Source: Selaginella moellendorffii (taxonomy: Eukaryota > Streptophyta > Lycopodiopsida > Selaginellales > Selaginellaceae). Taken from it: 64,000 nt of DNA. Under the pieces are notes generated by a model. The model worked only from the letters and a program-made list of their open reading frames with translations. It was not told the DNA's origin and searched no databases. Each line of letters opens with the position of its first letter. Positions within the stretch are counted from its first letter, which is position 1. The position numbers were made by a program, and so were the translations under genes. This document shows positions 1-9,225 of this stretch, one piece after another. Where the stretch lies: assembly GCF_000143415.4 (NCBI RefSeq), contig NW_003314400.1, forward strand, positions 140,923 to 204,922, given 5' to 3'.

Positions 1-53
1 GCAGTGGATTTTCTGCGATGTTTATTAGTTGTGTGAGTAAATTTTTTTGGCAA

Positions 54-133
54 ACTTGTATTGGCCCTTATCACAAAAGCACGATGATGAAAGCGACTTA
101 TTTGGTATGATTGGCAGCAACTAACAAGGCAAG
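54..133 (-). pseudogene. Fragment of the cysteine-rich peptide gene
   Basis: About 80 bases match 4683-4763, which code for the CC to CxC part of the 8-cysteine peptide. Relative to that gene this copy has a one-base deletion near 97-101, so the original frame is lost. It now supplies the 3' end of the ORF at 121-381. Confidence 0.6.
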
Positions 134-381
134 CATTTCCTCCCCAGTCCATAGCCCAGCGCAATGGCAACAGCTCCAAGACCAATGGCAAGTCCAATGC
201 CGATGCATGCCAGCCCATCCCGCGCAGCTCCTCGTGCGTCGACAGAACTGCCCAGTGACTTCCCTCCAGCAGAAAGAGCTTCTTTCGCTTCCACATTCTT
301 CGAAGCGCTCTTGAGATGAAGCATGCTGTAGCCCGCAACAATCGTGGCCCCAATGCTGATCACAACTTGCCAGGAACACAT
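121..381 (-). CDS. Small glycine-rich membrane protein (hypothetical)
   Basis: An 86-residue ORF whose ATG at 381 lies six bases from a telo-box (387-395), a usual position in plant promoters. I see a hydrophobic N-terminal stretch (about residues 6-20), a polar Lys/Ala/Ser middle and a Gly/Ala-rich hydrophobic stretch (about 59-80), so probably two membrane segments. The family is not recognised. The last few codons (Cys-Leu-Pro-Cys, stop) are read from an 80-bp block (54-133) that matches part of the cysteine-rich peptide gene at 4683-4763 in another frame, so the native C-terminus may have been replaced. It diverges from the ATPase pseudogene at 483 with only 101 bp between the starts. Confidence 0.45.
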   Translation of the reverse strand: MCSWQVVISIGATIVAGYSMLHLKSASKNVEAKEALSAGGKSLGSSVDARGAARDGLACIGIGLAIGLGAVAIALGYGLGRKCLPC

Positions 382-482
382 TGCGAAAACCCTAAAATTG
401 TCTTGCCAACTTCTTCGCAGGGAAACCTTAGAGCTTAGTATTAAAACTATTTTCAACCGATTTTGACGTATAGCTAGGGTTG

Positions 483-1677
483 ATGGCGAGAAGGATCCTG
501 CAGTGCGCTGCCAAAGCTGAGAACCTGTTCTACAACAGAAAGAAGGAGCTTGATGATCTCACTAAGCTGTGCAAGACCGGTAGTATGGTGCTGATCACTG
601 GTCCATAGGACTCGGGGAAGTCTGCTTTCCTGTCAGAGTTTGCGAGGAGGCAGGAGATAAGTGGCCAAGGCCACCCTATCTACCTCAACATGAGGGCAGG
701 AACATTCACTGCAGCCAACTTTGCGAAGGAGCTCAAGTCTCAGCTGAATCCCTTTCTGGCAGCAGCGGCCGAGTATGCCAAGACCATCCCAACGGTGGAC
801 AATGTTGCAGCCTCTGCAGGTGGGCTAAGTGAACACATTCAAGATGTGGAGCGCACTCCGGATACAGGCTTTATTGAAAAGCATCTGCGGCCTTCTATTC
901 TCTTGGAGACGACGTTTAGCATCTCGCAAAGACGCGGCCCTCCCGACCTTGATCATTGACGAGGCACACAGACTCCTCGAGTGGAGCCTCGCACCAGAGG
1001 AGCAACAACACCTGAGGACCTTGATGGCTTATTTCATCATGGTTACCAAAGAGCGCCAGGAGGCCAATGTGATTCTCTGCACCTCAGAAGACTTCTTCAG
1101 ATTCTGGCTTCACTTGCATGTTGGCCCCGAGAGGTACCAGCCGCGGATGGTCGGTGACCTTACTGAGGAGCAGGCTCGGGAATTTTTCCTGATGGCATTA
1201 CTTGACGGCTGGGTTGCCGATGGATACAAGTTTCCAGAGGATTTGTGGAAGGAGATCTTTTCTTTCGTTGGTGGAAGAACGTTGCTCTTAAGTCGCCTGG
1301 CGCTGAATCTGAGTTCGTATCTGGAGGACGAGTCTCTCTTACTAAAAGCATGGGTGTCCCAGTGCAAGATACTGGTGGACGCAACTCGCCAGCAAGTTGA
1401 AATGGGCTTCGGACCTATGGACTTTCAAGGCAACTTGGACAGCGATAGACCGTGCTGGAACGTTGAAGACTACGAAGCAGTGTTGAGGGAACTGACACAG
1501 GCTGAGGGTGGTGTCGTCTCTGTGCAGTACCTCACGGGCTACAAAATAATTTCCAAGGCGGCTCTCCACAGCTTGGTACAGCACAACTTCCTGCACTATC
1601 GTTCTTTCTTGTGTCCGTGGGCGGACGACTTGGCATGGTACAAAGGAAAAACAGCAGCATCTTACCTCTATGATTGA
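483..1677 (+). pseudogene. P-loop (archaeal-type/STAND-like) ATPase, broken copy
   Basis: A degenerate paralogue of the intact ATPase on the minus strand at 52732-54090. Both begin MARR and share the whole layout. The frame from ATG 483 runs to an in-frame TAG at 606-608 inside the Walker A loop (GP-stop-DSGKSA here, GPPDSGKSA in the intact copy). After the stop the same frame continues to about 880, then the match moves to the +1 frame through Walker B (LIIDEA), the ILCTSED segment and the C-terminal QHNFLHYR motif. The acidic linker of the intact copy is mostly deleted. A telo-box-like CTAGGGTT (474-481) lies just before the ATG, so the promoter was copied too. It cannot make a full ATPase. 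The 3' part (829-1677) is still an open frame of 282 codons. Confidence 0.85.
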
Positions 1678-2314
1678 CGCCATCGCATGGAAATGCGGAA
1701 GGGACGGGGCCATGACAATAGGCCACTTAGTTTTTCTACGACATAACAATGTGTGTCTACACAGGAACGTGCTAAATGTCCAACGTAACAGGTATTCCAA
1801 ATTACTTCCATATCAAGTTTTCTGATTCTAATCACAGAAGTATTTTTTTCTATTTCATTTTATGTTAAACACTTGTTTATGAATGAGGTTTACGCTAGAT
1901 TTAGCAGAGCAGGGGGAAACGTTACCATCCCGTTCACTCCTTTGAAGGGAGGTTTCCAGTGACAGTATGGAGGCTTTCTGCCAAGGAACGTCCAAGCTCC
2001 ACGCAAACTGATTTTGTTCTGGCCAAAGTTTGACGTTGTCCATTCCTATATTAAGATCAAGAGATCAAAAGTTAATTCTGTGCTAGAATGATCATATTTT
2101 AGAATCTCAAGAGTTTTGAAAAATGGAAATCGACATCCCAAGCAATGTTTCCTACCAGAACTTGTTAGCTCCAGCGAATCCAGCCTTCTTTGTAGCATAA
2201 CTAATATTTGAGATAACACAATAAGGATGAGTCCATTTGCAAGATGGCATCTGGAGAAAATGGCCTTGTTGAATTTATTGTTGGCTCACCTTGTCTTTCA
2301 ATCATATCCAAAAG
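1678..2314. other. Intergenic, no gene seen
   Basis: AT-rich spacer between the ATPase pseudogene and tRNA-His. Only short unsupported ORFs; no repeat recognised. Confidence 0.6.
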
Positions 2315-2386
2315 GTGGCTGTAGTTTAGTGGTGAGAATTCCACGTTGTGGCCGTGGAGACCTGGGCTCGAATCCCAGCAGCCACA
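2315..2386 (+). tRNA. tRNA-His (GUG)
   Basis: A 72-nt cloverleaf. The acceptor stem GTGGCTG (2315-2321) pairs with CAGCCAC (2379-2385), with A2386 as discriminator. The anticodon stem CCACG (2341-2345) pairs with CGTGG (2353-2357) around the loop TTGTGGC, giving anticodon GTG at 2348-2350. The T stem CTGGG/CCCAG (2362-2366/2374-2378) closes the loop CTCGAAT. No intron and no encoded CCA. TTTT at 2391-2394 is a Pol III terminator. The sequence is the usual plant nuclear tRNA-His type. Confidence 0.97.
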
Positions 2387-2390
2387 GTCG

Positions 2391-2394
2391 TTTT
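2391..2394 (+). terminator. Pol III T-run terminator of tRNA-His
   Basis: Four T residues five bases after the tRNA end and six bases before the ATG of the PPR gene. Confidence 0.6.
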
Positions 2395-2399
2395 GACTA

Positions 2400-4589
2400 A
2401 TGTTGACTAGGAATCATTGGCTTCAGTTGATACAGTCATGCAGCTCGCTATCTGATGCCAGACAGATCTATTCAAGCCTACCACCAAAGTCTCTCACCTC
2501 TGATACTTACTTGGCAAACAAGCTCATAGAAATGTATGGAAGATGCGGCAGCCATTATCATGCTTGGATAGTCTTTGATCAAATCCAGCCAAAAGATTCA
2601 TTCAGCTGGGATTTGATGCTCACTGCTTACCTGCGAAATGGGAGCTTTGACGAGGCCAAGCGGTTCTTCAGCTCCATTCCTCACAAAACTGCTGTTGCAG
2701 GGACTGTGATGCTGAACGTATTTGCCGAAAACGGGGATCTCCCGCAGGCTAAAGAGATTTTTGATCGTATGCCCGAGAGAGATGTGGTTTCGTGTAGTGC
2801 TATGCTCGCCGCATACATAAAAAACGGTTTTCTTGAAGAGTGCGAGATAGTTTTTAACCAAATGCCGATCCTTGATATTGCATGTTGGAACTTAATGGTT
2901 ACAGCATATGCCCGAACAGGGCATGTTAACGAGGCTAAGCTGGTGTTTGCAAAGATGCCTGAGAAGAATCTCGTCTCTTGGACAGCCATGTTATCGGCTT
3001 TCTCTCAAGGTGGTTTTGTCACAGAGGCTTGGGAGACATTCCTCGCGATGCCAGCCACGGATTTGGGTGCCTGGAACGCCATTCTAAATGCGTTTGCGCA
3101 GCAGAAGGGAAACTTCTTTCTACAACAGGCTGAGATTTTGTTTGATGAGATTCCTGAGAGGAACCTGGTCTCGTGGACTGCAATGTTTTCTGTCTACGTA
3201 ACAAACGGGATGATTAGAAAAGCCAAGGAGATATTTGATGGAATGCCGCAACAAGATCTCATCTCCTGGACTTCAATGCTCACGGCTTATGCCCAACTTG
3301 GGCATGTTGAGAAGGCAAAAGAGATATTTGATAGAATGCCTCAATGGAGCGTTGTTGCTTGGACAGTCATGATTCATGCTTATGGCGAGTGCGACCTTGT
3401 CAACCAGGCAAAAGAGCTCTTTGACACAATGCCGGAAAACAACATTGTTTCGTGGAATGGAATCCTGTCTCTCTATGCCCGGAACGGATATATGAAAGAA
3501 AGCCTTGAAATTTTCCATGGAATGCCTGCTTGGGACGTGATTTCCTGGACAACCATGCTACTCATGCAATGGCAAAGTGGGCGTATCAAAGAGGCCGAAA
3601 AGTTGTTTGAAAGAATGCCCCAGCGAAACCTGGCAGCTTGGAACGCGATGATTTTTGGGTATGCCCAGGCTAGTCAACTGGACGAAGCGAAGAAAGCTTT
3701 CAACGCGATGCCTCGTCGAGACATGGCCTCGTTCAACGCAATGCTAAGTGCCTACACCCACAACGATAAGAATACGAGAATGTTGGATTTAGCAAAGGTT
3801 CTGATTGATGAAATGCCACAACAAGACCTGGGCTGTAAAAATTCAATGCTTAGATTGCTTTCTCAGTTTGGCTATGTTGATGAAGCTCAAAATATGTTTA
3901 ATTGTATGCCAGAAAGGGACATTGCTTCTTGGAATACAATTTTATCCGCATATGCACAAGAGTGGCACATTTCTAAAATCAAACTTGTGTTTTATCGATT
4001 GATGCCTCAAAGAGACTCAGTATCCTGGAACACAATGCTCACTGCCACTGCAAGAAGCTGTGGACATGAGGCAGTTGCAAAAGAATTCCGTTTAATTCCA
4101 GAAAGAGATCTTATAAGTTGGAAGATTTTGCTGGCTGCTCATGTGCAAGAGCAAAACTTCTCTGGAGCTTTTAATACTGCTTACGATTTGAGTTTGACAG
4201 GCTTACCAGATTCAACATGTTTTGTGTCAATTTTATTCGCATGCAATCACAGTGGAAGTGTTGCTGCTGCCAAGTCATGGTTTGGCTCTTTAGTCTGGGA
4301 TTTTATGTTGAATCCGTCAAAGCAGCATTACTGTTGCATGGTTGACATTCTAGCCAGAGCTGGGCACTTGAGCGATGCAAAAGAACTAATTTGCAGCATG
4401 CCTTACGTTCCAGATGCTGCAGAGTGGACATGCCTGTTGCGAGCCTGTGTGAGCCAAAACAAGCTTGAGCTTGGAAGTGAGGCTGCAAGAATGTTGTTCG
4501 AGCTAGAACCAAGAAACAAAACCCTTTTTGTTACAGCTTCAAACTTGAATATGTTTTCTGCACAAACAAAAAATTTGCTGAAAATTTAA
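2400..4589 (+). CDS. PPR protein, S-repeat type with partial E region
   Basis: A single-exon gene of 729 residues. After an N-terminal capping region it holds about seventeen 31-residue S-type pentatricopeptide repeats, each with the signature EA(K)xxFDxMPERD.VSW..ML.AY. The C-terminal 130 residues are E1-like (HYCCMVDILARAGHL, then MPYVPDAAEW), and the protein ends without E+ or DYW. PPR proteins of this class bind organellar RNA one base per repeat; this one most likely acts in editing or processing in mitochondria or plastids and would need a separate deaminase. The ATG is six bases after the T-run of tRNA-His, so the mRNA leader must overlap the tRNA gene unless transcription starts later. 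It converges with the peptide gene at 4626, 36 bp away. No frameshift or stop seen. Confidence 0.9.
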   Translation: MLTRNHWLQLIQSCSSLSDARQIYSSLPPKSLTSDTYLANKLIEMYGRCGSHYHAWIVFDQIQPKDSFSWDLMLTAYLRNGSFDEAKRFFSSIPHKTAVAGTVMLNVFAENGDLPQAKEIFDRMPERDVVSCSAMLAAYIKNGFLEECEIVFNQMPILDIACWNLMVTAYARTGHVNEAKLVFAKMPEKNLVSWTAMLSAFSQGGFVTEAWETFLAMPATDLGAWNAILNAFAQQKGNFFLQQAEILFDEIPERNLVSWTAMFSVYVTNGMIRKAKEIFDGMPQQDLISWTSMLTAYAQLGHVEKAKEIFDRMPQWSVVAWTVMIHAYGECDLVNQAKELFDTMPENNIVSWNGILSLYARNGYMKESLEIFHGMPAWDVISWTTMLLMQWQSGRIKEAEKLFERMPQRNLAAWNAMIFGYAQASQLDEAKKAFNAMPRRDMASFNAMLSAYTHNDKNTRMLDLAKVLIDEMPQQDLGCKNSMLRLLSQFGYVDEAQNMFNCMPERDIASWNTILSAYAQEWHISKIKLVFYRLMPQRDSVSWNTMLTATARSCGHEAVAKEFRLIPERDLISWKILLAAHVQEQNFSGAFNTAYDLSLTGLPDSTCFVSILFACNHSGSVAAAKSWFGSLVWDFMLNPSKQHYCCMVDILARAGHLSDAKELICSMPYVPDAAEWTCLLRACVSQNKLELGSEAARMLFELEPRNKTLFVTASNLNMFSAQTKNLLKI

Positions 4590-4625
4590 ACTTTTATCAA
4601 TTATTGTATAGATAAATTTCACTTT

Positions 4626-4913
4626 CTAATGTTTACAGAATGTAGATTTACACTCTTTCACGACTTGCATGAAAGAGGGTAGTTTGTATTGGCCCTTGTC
4701 ACAAAAGCACGATGATGAAAGCGAGTTACTTTGGTATGATTGACAGCAACTAACAAGGCAAGCAGATCCTGGAGTGCTACAAACCTTTATGCAATTGGAC
4801 ACTTTGTTTGCATGGCTGATGCAAGAAGGATTTTTCTCCGCTGGAACCATTCCTTGTGTTTGATCGGGAGCAAACACTAGCAAGCTTGCTAACACCAAGA
4901 TCACAATCTTCAT
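4626..4913 (-). CDS. Secreted 8-cysteine-motif (lipid-transfer-like) peptide
   Basis: 95 residues. The start MKIVILVLASLLVFA is a clear signal peptide, cleaved near residue 21. The mature part has ten cysteines; eight fit the plant 8CM order C-x9-C-x14-CC-x11-CxC-x16-C-x4-C, as in non-specific lipid-transfer proteins and related hydrophobic seed proteins, with two extra cysteines between C2 and the CC pair. The short C7-C8 spacing is unusual, so the subfamily is uncertain. It is probably an extracellular four-helix peptide held by disulfides. An upstream in-frame ATG (4940) would add nine residues but spoil the signal peptide, so 4913 is preferred. Part of it is copied at 54-133. Confidence 0.75.
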   Translation of the reverse strand: MKIVILVLASLLVFAPDQTQGMVPAEKNPSCISHANKVSNCIKVCSTPGSACLVSCCQSYQSNSLSSSCFCDKGQYKLPSFMQVVKECKSTFCKH

Positions 4914-6128
4914 CTCTAGCCTCTCTCTCAATTGAAACATTTTTGAGTTTCCAATATTTATCAATGAAATGGCTTTGGATGCTCCGATCACATTTTGTTT
5001 TTTATTTATATCACATTGAGAATGCAGGCAATGACAAATTCACAAAGAACAGTTCTTATGTATGACTACAATTATAGGTAGTCATATTTCTACAATTACG
5101 ATTTCTTATGTGCACGCGTGTTCCGTCATTTCCTGAAACACGAGTCTTGCTTAGTCTACGTTTCCACAAGACTATGTCTCGCTATGAAATTGAAGAAAAG
5201 TTTGCCCGTCTCAGGATGCCCCCTTTGGGTATCCACTGCAAACATGATATCCGAACATTATGAAATTCGAAGGCTGCCGAGCCTTTTCGATCGATCTGCA
5301 CGCCCCATACGGACGATCGAATTGGACAGCAATCAGCTTTGTGAGTGAGGGGACCCAAGAATTGAATTTGCTTGACATTTGCAGATCCCTCTCAGATAGG
5401 CGAGGTATGAAACCTCACCACACACTCCGCCCAAGATTCTCGTATCAGTACTACTTACTAGTGGCAAGGAAAACCACGTTTTTGACAATATCATCCATGG
5501 GTTACACTGTCTCCCTCTGGCAATTCAAAGCAGTGCAAACAAAAACCAAAGGTGGTGGTGCCCCCAGACATTGACACCCGAGCTACGCCAATGGCTGCGT
5601 TCTAGTTTTACTTGCCTGGAATGAGGAACACAGCGAATCTCAAAGACAAAATCCATTGAATTGTTGCGCAATGTTTGAGGCAACTACTTCTCAAAACCAT
5701 GGAAATATTAAAACAACACAAACAAATATTTATCTAAACCATGGCCGATTAAAAGGTCACAAGCAGAACAATATGGCGCACATGGTCCTTAGTGGCGGGC
5801 GCGGGAGTTTTGGCCGTTAGCGAATTTGGGCACATGGCCACAAATGCGGATGGGCCGGTACCAGTGCTACGTGGCAGCAATAATAGACTTCGGTAGATAA
5901 GAGCCAGCGCAGTTTTGTGGTCTTGCAATTTTCCACGTGTGCATGCGACAAAGGAAATTGTCCTTGCAATTGGGAAGACGCCATTAAAAGTTTTTAGGTA
6001 TACAGAAAGGTGTGGTGTGGTCAAAAGAGAGTGCTTCTTTGCGGCTGCCATAGCCACGGAGCTCTTCCTTCTTCTTCCTCTCCATTCTTGCTTGTGGTGT
6101 GGATCCATTGATTCATCTTTGCGGAGAG
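4914..6128. other. Intergenic / promoter and 5' leader of the DUF1685 gene
   Basis: No convincing gene. The last ~65 bases contain a pyrimidine-rich stretch (about 6062-6090, CTTCTTCC-type), typical of the Y patch and leader of plant promoters. It serves the gene starting at 6129. Confidence 0.5.
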
Positions 6129-7192
6129 ATGAGCGCTGGAGTGGGAATTCCTGGTCCCTGGAGCTTGGAATCGCAGCCCATTAGCTCCGGGTTCTTGGCG
6201 GTGCCTGGGAATCGCGGTGCCCGATTCGATGCGCGAGTCGAGAGATCGAGACATTACGACATTCCATCGAGCGACAGCGAGAGCGGTGACGATCTGGACG
6301 ACATTGGCGATGATTTCCTGGACGAGTCCGGGGATTTCATCGACCATGGATCGGGCGCGGGGATCGAGAGCTGCGGGAGTAACATCTCATCGCCCATTGA
6401 GATTTGCCCCAAGACCGAGGGCGCGACGAGGATCCTCCGCCAGAAATCCCGGCGATGCGCGGCGGAGCAGTCGCGGGAGGAGGCCTGGGAGCGGCGCCGC
6501 TTGATCGAGGAGCTCAAGTCCTCGTCATCGGAGCACTCGAGCAAGCTCATCGCGCGCTCCAATTCCGACTGTGGTCCGCAGCAGCCATCGCTCCACAGCG
6601 ATGAGGATCTGGGCGATTGCCCGCGATCGAGGAGCCTGACCGAGGAGGATTTCGAGGAGCTGCGCGGCTGCATTGATCTGGGCTTCCGATTCAATGCCGA
6701 GAAGGAAGACCCAATGCTGTGTAACACTCTCCCCGCGCTCGAGGTGTGCTACGCCGCCAATCGGCAGCTCCAGGATCTACACTCGCCCTCTGGATCGAGC
6801 GATTCGTGTTCGTCTTGGCAGGTCGCTAGCCCAGGTACGAGAATTTCTTTCTTTCTTTCTAGTTCCTCCTTGGCAGCGTAATTTAGGGTTCTTCGTGAGC
6901 TAACCACAAGAACGATGGAGAAGAAGCTCTGTTTTCTCTTGTTTCTCTTTAGCTTTTCTTTGCAGAGCTCTAAAAGCCAGGCCTAGCAATCGCTCCTCTA
7001 CTCTAGAGGTGTGGTATCACTAAATTTTCCCAGGCAGCATTGATTCGTACTAGGATCGTTGATCGATTGTCTCGAGAAAACACTCACAAATTCTGTCTTT
7101 TTGTTCTTGCAGGAGAGGAGCTCCAACAAGTGAAAGAGAAGCTCAAGCATTGGGCTCGTGCCGTGGCTTGCATTTCCAGGCAATCGTGCTAG
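6129..7192 (+). CDS. DUF1685 family protein (two exons)
   Basis: CDS join(6129..6834,7113..7192), 261 residues. Exon 1 carries an acidic Ser/Asp-rich N-terminal half, a basic Arg-rich stretch, and the conserved core SLTEEDFEELRGCIDLGF followed by LCNTLPALEVCYA, the hallmark of plant DUF1685. The ORF runs on past the donor (AG/GTACGA at 6834/6835), but splicing to the acceptor TTGCAG at 7112 restores the family C-terminus (EELQQVKEKLKHWARAVAC, stop 7190-7192). The intron is 278 bp. An in-frame codon at 6099 is GTG, so ATG 6129 is the start. The function of the family is unknown; many members are small, probably nuclear or cytosolic, plant-specific proteins. Confidence 0.9.
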
Positions 7193-7302
7193 CTGCTAGC
7201 TACCGAGATTTTCATAACGACACAAAAATTTTGGTAGCTCTCTCCAAACAATGTGATATACTTCCACCAAGAACCCTAAAATCAATAACAAAACTGTATA
7301 GA

Positions 7303-7692
7303 ATGTTCTTCGCGCGATCGCTCGCAGCGCTCTTCAATCCAATCCACGCCAATGCCGCCGTCACGATCGCCGGATCGCGCGTCCTCACCGAGATCCTCCG
7401 CGAATTCCAGGTCCTGTCGAGCGAGGCGCTGTGGAAGCACGCCTCCGCGCGGGGGATCTCGAGCGTGGAGCGCATGGAGCTGGTGATCCAGTGGATGGCC
7501 GAGAGGGGCCAGATCCGCATTGTCCCGGCCAGTGATTTGGGGCTCCCGGGCGTGTCCAAGCTCCATATGCTTCCGGACGCGCCGTTCTCGCGCTGGAAGA
7601 GCGAGGATTCTCCCGGCGATTGCGCGCAGAGGAGGCAGATCAGGAAGCAGAAGAAAAGGAGTGGCGTGCCCAGGATCTTCTGGGATGTGTAG
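7303..7692 (+). CDS. Small basic protein, paralogue 1 (hypothetical)
   Basis: 129 residues, single exon. ATG 7303 follows a telo-box-like AACCCTAAA (about 7272-7280). The hydrophobic, Arg-containing N-terminus (MFFARSLAALFN) looks like a mitochondrial presequence. The central part (VLTEILREFQVL...ALWKHA...MELVIQWMAERGQIRIV) is helix-turn-helix/winged-helix-like in spacing, and the C-terminus is Lys/Arg-rich (QIRKQKKRSG). It resembles the next gene (DILRE, the tryptophan in LW/CW, the LQWM / IQWM segment). The family is not recognised. Organellar ribosome or RNA-related work would fit the promoter and basic charge but is only inferred. Confidence 0.75.
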   Translation: MFFARSLAALFNPIHANAAVTIAGSRVLTEILREFQVLSSEALWKHASARGISSVERMELVIQWMAERGQIRIVPASDLGLPGVSKLHMLPDAPFSRWKSEDSPGDCAQRRQIRKQKKRSGVPRIFWDV

Positions 7693-7732
7693 AGCGCGCG
7701 ATCTTAGATCCTTGGCGCCTACATTGGAGAGA

Positions 7733-7784
7733 TTTTAGGGTTCTTGAGGATTTGGGGATTTTAGGGTTCTTGAGATTTAGGGTT
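7733..7784 (+). promoter_or_regulatory. Triple telo-box in the leader of the 7813 gene
   Basis: Three copies of TTTAGGGTT (7734-7742, 7760-7768, 7776-7784), 8 to 17 bp apart, end 28 bp before the ATG. Telo-boxes are known from plant promoters of translation and organelle-biogenesis genes. Confidence 0.7.
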
Positions 7785-7812
7785 CCTGGGAGAGGACGAT
7801 CGATCAAGGAGA

Positions 7813-8226
7813 ATGCTGTTCCCATCGACTGCCCGGCGGATGCGGCATTTCCGTCCGCGGGTAGCGCTGGGCGACACGGAGACTTTCACGCGGCTGGTGA
7901 CTGACATCCTGCGCGAGCACGAGATGGTGACGGTGGACGAGTGCTGGGGGCATTTGCAGGAGCGAGTAGAGCACGGGGAGCTCAAGAGCAAGCGCCACAT
8001 GAGGCGGCTGCTGCAGTGGATGGGCGATATGCAGATTCTGCGCAGGGAGAGCGTTCGATCGGGCGGCCCACCCGTGCTGCTGCTATGGGATGCGCCGCCA
8101 ATCCACAAGGAGCGGCAGCCGGATCCAGATCTGTCGCGAGAGCAGCGCGGTAGCCGGTCTCGCGAGTGGGTCTGGAAGCCCAGGAAGATCACGCTGTGGG
8201 GCGATAAGAAGCTGGATTGGATCTAG
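7813..8226 (+). CDS. Small basic protein, paralogue 2 (hypothetical)
   Basis: 137 residues, single exon, 120 bp downstream of its relative and on the same strand. It aligns through LVTDILREHEMVTVDECW and MRRLLQWMGDMQILRRES with the corresponding part of the 7303 gene, then diverges into a Pro/Arg-rich tail ending VWKPRKITLWGDKKLDW. N-terminus rich in Arg and without acidic residues, again possible organelle targeting. Family not recognised. The two are either diverged tandem duplicates or members of a shared small-protein fold. Confidence 0.75.
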   Translation: MLFPSTARRMRHFRPRVALGDTETFTRLVTDILREHEMVTVDECWGHLQERVEHGELKSKRHMRRLLQWMGDMQILRRESVRSGGPPVLLLWDAPPIHKERQPDPDLSREQRGSRSREWVWKPRKITLWGDKKLDWI

Positions 8227-9225
8227 CCTGTAGCGATCGAGTTCTTGCGTGGAGGAAGTTATTTTGGATTTTTTCTTTCCTTGTCCGCTGTGGCTTGAAG
8301 GAGTCGCCCAGTCTGGCTGCTTCTGGCAAGTTTGTCAACAACAGACAGGCACAGGACGACAAGTTGGCACCATCGAATTTAATCGCCTCGCCACTGCCAG
8401 TGAGATAAATCTCTCTTCCGCGAGCCTGGGAATTTGTGGATGAGTGAAAGACTGGCCGCTGGGACTGTGCTGCCCTGTGCTCGCTCGGACGACACAGAGA
8501 GCTTGTCACGTCTGACGACTAGAATCAAGATCATAGCTGTCTTCGATCGATGTTTACGGTGGATTAGCTTTGATCACGAAACAAGTGGCTCGTCAACCAG
8601 GTTTGTTGGTTTTGTCTGTATCGATTTGTTTCATCGCTTTTTCTTTCTTGTTTCTTCTCAGGCTCGATGGATTGAGTTTGAGGCGACTAGAGAAGGTCAT
8701 AGCCAGATGCTTCTGGAAAGAGCCAATTGGTATTATAACATATATTTTATGGTTTCCTTCCATTGGATCACTTTTCTGTCTCGATAGATTCTACGCGTGC
8801 TGAGTCCTTTCAACTTTCACATATCATTTCCTGAGATCATCGCCAGGTACGAAAGTATCCGAACAGTAGAAGCGGAGATCAAAGTTTTGATTGTTGGACA
8901 ATGCAGGAAGGGAAAAGTGTGAAACGAGGAAGTGTCTTTACGACCTTAACACGGAATCGTGACGCAAGTGAAAAGCTTTACAGCAGTCAAGCACTGCTCA
9001 AACAAGTTGAACTTTAAGGTCTCGTCTTAATCTAGGACCCGTTTCCTCATTTTCAACTTTTTTTTTCTCACAGGTCAAGAACAAGCGGCCACCTCCGAAA
9101 TTCTGTTAGATCAGAATCAAAGTAGCTGACCAGAACGACAATGATGTTCTTCACGTAAGCATCAGCGTTGTTATGTTAGAACTCTTTTCTGATTTTAATC
9201 TCTGGACATAGGCAAAATCGATGCT
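8227..9225. other. Intergenic, no gene seen
   Basis: Spacer between the convergent ends of the 7813 gene and the receptor kinase; it holds their 3' UTRs. ORFs here lack family resemblance. Confidence 0.6.

Noticed and set aside
6099-6881. Longer single-exon reading of the DUF1685 gene
   Set aside because: The first codon would be GTG, and the 3' end after 6834 is intron; splicing to 7113 gives the conserved family C-terminus.
8434-8803. Overlapping ORFs after the second small basic protein
   Set aside because: No similarity, no splice or promoter context; hydrophobic composition comes from T-rich sequence.
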